From contig OZ241871.1 in the NCBI GenBank assembly GCA_965202955.1, positions 186,001 to 250,000 on the forward strand: 64,000 nt of DNA. The letters run 5' to 3'. The DNA is from Bin5 sp034422415 (lineage in GTDB: Bacteria; Chloroflexota; Anaerolineae; Caldilineales; Caldilineaceae). The notes under the pieces are model-generated. The model was not told where the DNA came from. It saw only the letters and a program-made list of their open reading frames with translations, and searched no databases. The position numbers were made by a program, and so were the translations under genes. This document shows positions 62,287 through 64,000 of this stretch, one piece after another (positions within the stretch are counted from its first letter, which is position 1; every line of letters starts with the position of its first letter).

Positions 62287-64000
62287 TCAACCTCTGCCAA
62301 CTGTAGGCGGCGCCCCGGGCTCCGCCGGCGCGCCCCTGTGCCCATTGCTCGACCGCTCGACCGCAACATCATCCAGCTTTGCCTCGGTCGCCGCCACCAC
62401 CGCCGCGATCTCACGCTCCAGGTCCGCCTCGATCTGCATCTGCAGCCCGAAGATCCGCCGGTAGACCCCCGCCTGCGCCGCAAGCTGCTCGTGGCGCCCC
62501 CGCTGGATGATCCGACCCCCATCCATTACAACGATCTGGTCCGCCTCCATCACGCTCTGCACCCGGTGCGCGATGATGAACGTCGTCCGCCCCCGCATCA
62601 GCCCCCGCAGCGCCGCCCGGATCGACGCGTCCGTCCCCGTGTCCACACTCGACGTCGCGTCGTCCAAAATCAGGATCGCCGGGTCCTTCAGCAGCGTCCG
62701 CGCAACCGTCACCCGCTGCTTCTGCCCGCCCGAAAGCGTCACCCCCCGCTCGCCGACCATCGTGTCGTATCCGTTCGGAAAGCCCAGGATCACGTCATGG
62801 ATCGCCGCCGCCCTCGCCGCCGCCTCGACCTCCTCGTCGGCAACGTGCCGGCCGGTGCCGTAGGTGATGTTGTTCCGGATCGTCGTCGAAAACAGAAACG
62901 GCTCCTGCTGCACAAAGCCGATCTGGCTGCGCAGAAAGCCTCTCCCGTACGAGCGCAGCTCGCGGCCGTCCAGCATGATGCCGCCCCCGCTGTACTCATA
63001 GAATCGCGGCAACAGGTTCACCAGCGACGACTTGCCCGAGCCCGTCGCCCCCAGCAGCCCAATCACCTGGCCCGGCTCCACCGCCAGACTGATGTCGCGC
63101 AGCACGTAGCCGCGCTCGGCAAACGCACGCCGCCGCTCCTCCCGGCGCCTCTGGCCGGCCGACCCCTCCTTCTCCGCCCTACTCTCGGCCTTCTTCTGCG
63201 CCTCCCCATCCTCCTGTCCGGCCGCCGGTTCGTAGGCGAACTGCACGTCCCTGAAGGCAATCGCGCCTTCCAGGCGCCCGCCGTCAGCCCCGTCCCCGTC
63301 CTCCAGCTCTTCCCGCTCCTGCCGGATAATCTGCTGCACCCGCGCCAGCGAGACCAGCCCCGCCGAGATATGCGCCACCAGCCGCCCAATCGCCTGCATC
63401 GGCCACACAGTCGCAACCAGCAGCCCCGTAAACGCAATGAAGGTGCCCGTCGAAATCTCGCCCTCGACCGCCATCATCGCCGCCAGGTAGGTGCCCACAA
63501 TCACCTGGCCCGAAGTCATGAGCTCGAACAGCGGCCAAAACAGGCTGTGCAGATTGGCCATGCGCACCCCGCGCCGGTACTTCTCCCAGTTCTCCTCCTC
63601 AAATCTCCCAATCTCATACCGCTGGCGCGCAAACGCCTTCACTACCCGCACCCCGCTCAGCCGCTCCTGCAACCGGTTCGAAACCGCCGCGTCCTGGCTC
63701 TGGTACGCCTCGTACACGGTGCCGATGCGCCTGAAGAAAAAGAACGATATCACGGCAATCACCGGCAGCAGCGGCGTCGCCATCAACGCCAGCCGGCCAT
63801 GCAACAGCACCAGCGCGCCGAAATTCACAACCGCCAGCAACCCAATTCGCCCGATGCCAATCAGCTGGTCCTGGAACAGCCTCCGCAGCGTATCCACGTC
63901 CGACGTGGCCCGCTGAATCAGCTCGCCCGTCTGCATCGAATCGTGATAGCCAAAATGCAGCCGCTGGATATGGTCGAACAGATAGTTTCGCAGCCGCCGC
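62287..64000 (-). CDS. ABC transporter ATP-binding/permease protein, degenerate-site subunit (partial)
   Basis: The gene runs past the end of the window, so the N-terminus is missing. The visible part starts within the first half of the membrane domain (RRLRNYLFDHIQRLHFGYHD). The nucleotide-binding domain has LLGATGSGKSS, a normal LSGGQKQR signature and Walker B ILILDDATSS, where the catalytic Glu is Asp (codon 62659-62661). This is the classic degenerate subunit of heterodimeric exporters such as BmrCD or TM287/288. A charged insertion rich in Glu, Lys and Arg lies before Walker A. It is followed directly by its partner gene. Confidence 0.92.
   Translation of the reverse strand, partial: RRLRNYLFDHIQRLHFGYHDSMQTGELIQRATSDVDTLRRLFQDQLIGIGRIGLLAVVNFGALVLLHGRLALMATPLLPVIAVISFFFFRRIGTVYEAYQSQDAAVSNRLQERLSGVRVVKAFARQRYEIGRFEEENWEKYRRGVRMANLHSLFWPLFELMTSGQVIVGTYLAAMMAVEGEISTGTFIAFTGLLVATVWPMQAIGRLVAHISAGLVSLARVQQIIRQEREELEDGDGADGGRLEGAIAFRDVQFAYEPAAGQEDGEAQKKAESRAEKEGSAGQRRREERRRAFAERGYVLRDISLAVEPGQVIGLLGATGSGKSSLVNLLPRFYEYSGGGIMLDGRELRSYGRGFLRSQIGFVQQEPFLFSTTIRNNITYGTGRHVADEEVEAAARAAAIHDVILGFPNGYDTMVGERGVTLSGGQKQRVTVARTLLKDPAILILDDATSSVDTGTDASIRAALRGLMRGRTTFIIAHRVQSVMEADQIVVMDGGRIIQRGRHEQLAAQAGVYRRIFGLQMQIEADLEREIAAVVAATEAKLDDVAVERSSNGHRGAPAEPGAPPTVGRG

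Overview
The window is GC-rich bacterial chromosome. Its gene style (Uma2-family nuclease, EndoQ-like PHP helicase, M81/MlrC peptidase, MIP channel, sugar ABC transporter with a Tat-type lipoprotein binding protein, phytanoyl-CoA-type and IPNS-like dioxygenases, homodimeric-type pyruvate dehydrogenase E1) suggests a member of the Chloroflexota, perhaps Caldilinea/Anaerolineae-like. That assignment is inference; there is no rRNA or other marker gene here. SelB shows that the organism probably decodes UGA as selenocysteine.

Layout. 1-6 kb: an SDR dehydrogenase, then a translationally coupled operon of Uma2-family nuclease, nitroreductase and an EndoQ-like/UvrD helicase fusion. 6-10.4 kb (minus): coiled-coil protein, SelB and an aldo/keto reductase with overlapping stop/start codons. 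10.6-17.7 kb: enolase-superfamily enzyme, VOC protein, two glycosyltransferases, a coiled-coil protein built on 42-bp tandem repeats, a second aldo/keto reductase and an acyltransferase. 17.7-27.2 kb: aquaporin, sugar ABC transporter (binding protein and two permeases, no ATPase), a fragment of another permease gene, PhyH dioxygenase, DegT aminotransferase, Gfo/Idh oxidoreductase and MlrC-type peptidase. 27.5-35.9 kb: GNAT enzyme, a small protein coupled to a 2-hydroxyacid dehydrogenase, DUF4240, an atypical deformylase, a DUF3298 protein, an NHL propeller, a uronate-dehydrogenase-like epimerase and pyruvate dehydrogenase E1. 36.0-37.3 kb: E2.

37.5-44.7 kb is the most interesting region. Five tightly packed genes encode a BtaA-like (DUF3419) aminocarboxypropyl transferase, a short OleC-like adenylating ligase, a UbiA-type membrane prenyltransferase, a PEP-synthase/rifampin-phosphotransferase-like enzyme and a GNAT acyltransferase. 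Together they look like a pathway for an unusual lipid or N-acylated amino compound. I do not recognise this gene set.

44.8-50.6 kb: an Ldh-family dehydrogenase, an IPNS-like dioxygenase, a MITE, and a thiamine-precursor transport operon (thiamine-binding DUF77 protein, permease, THI5-like binding protein, ATPase) behind a consensus promoter, a TPP riboswitch and an intrinsic terminator. 50.6-60.4 kb is an accessory island. It holds a HigA/ImmA-like protein, a single-chain restriction-modification enzyme with an AT-richer specificity region, two IS5-family elements, MITEs whose terminal repeats match one of those IS elements, a DUF2971 gene hit by an IS, two small unknown genes and a tRNA-Gly-like gene lacking U33. 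60.4-64 kb: a two-subunit ABC exporter with one degenerate ATP site; the upstream subunit runs off the window.
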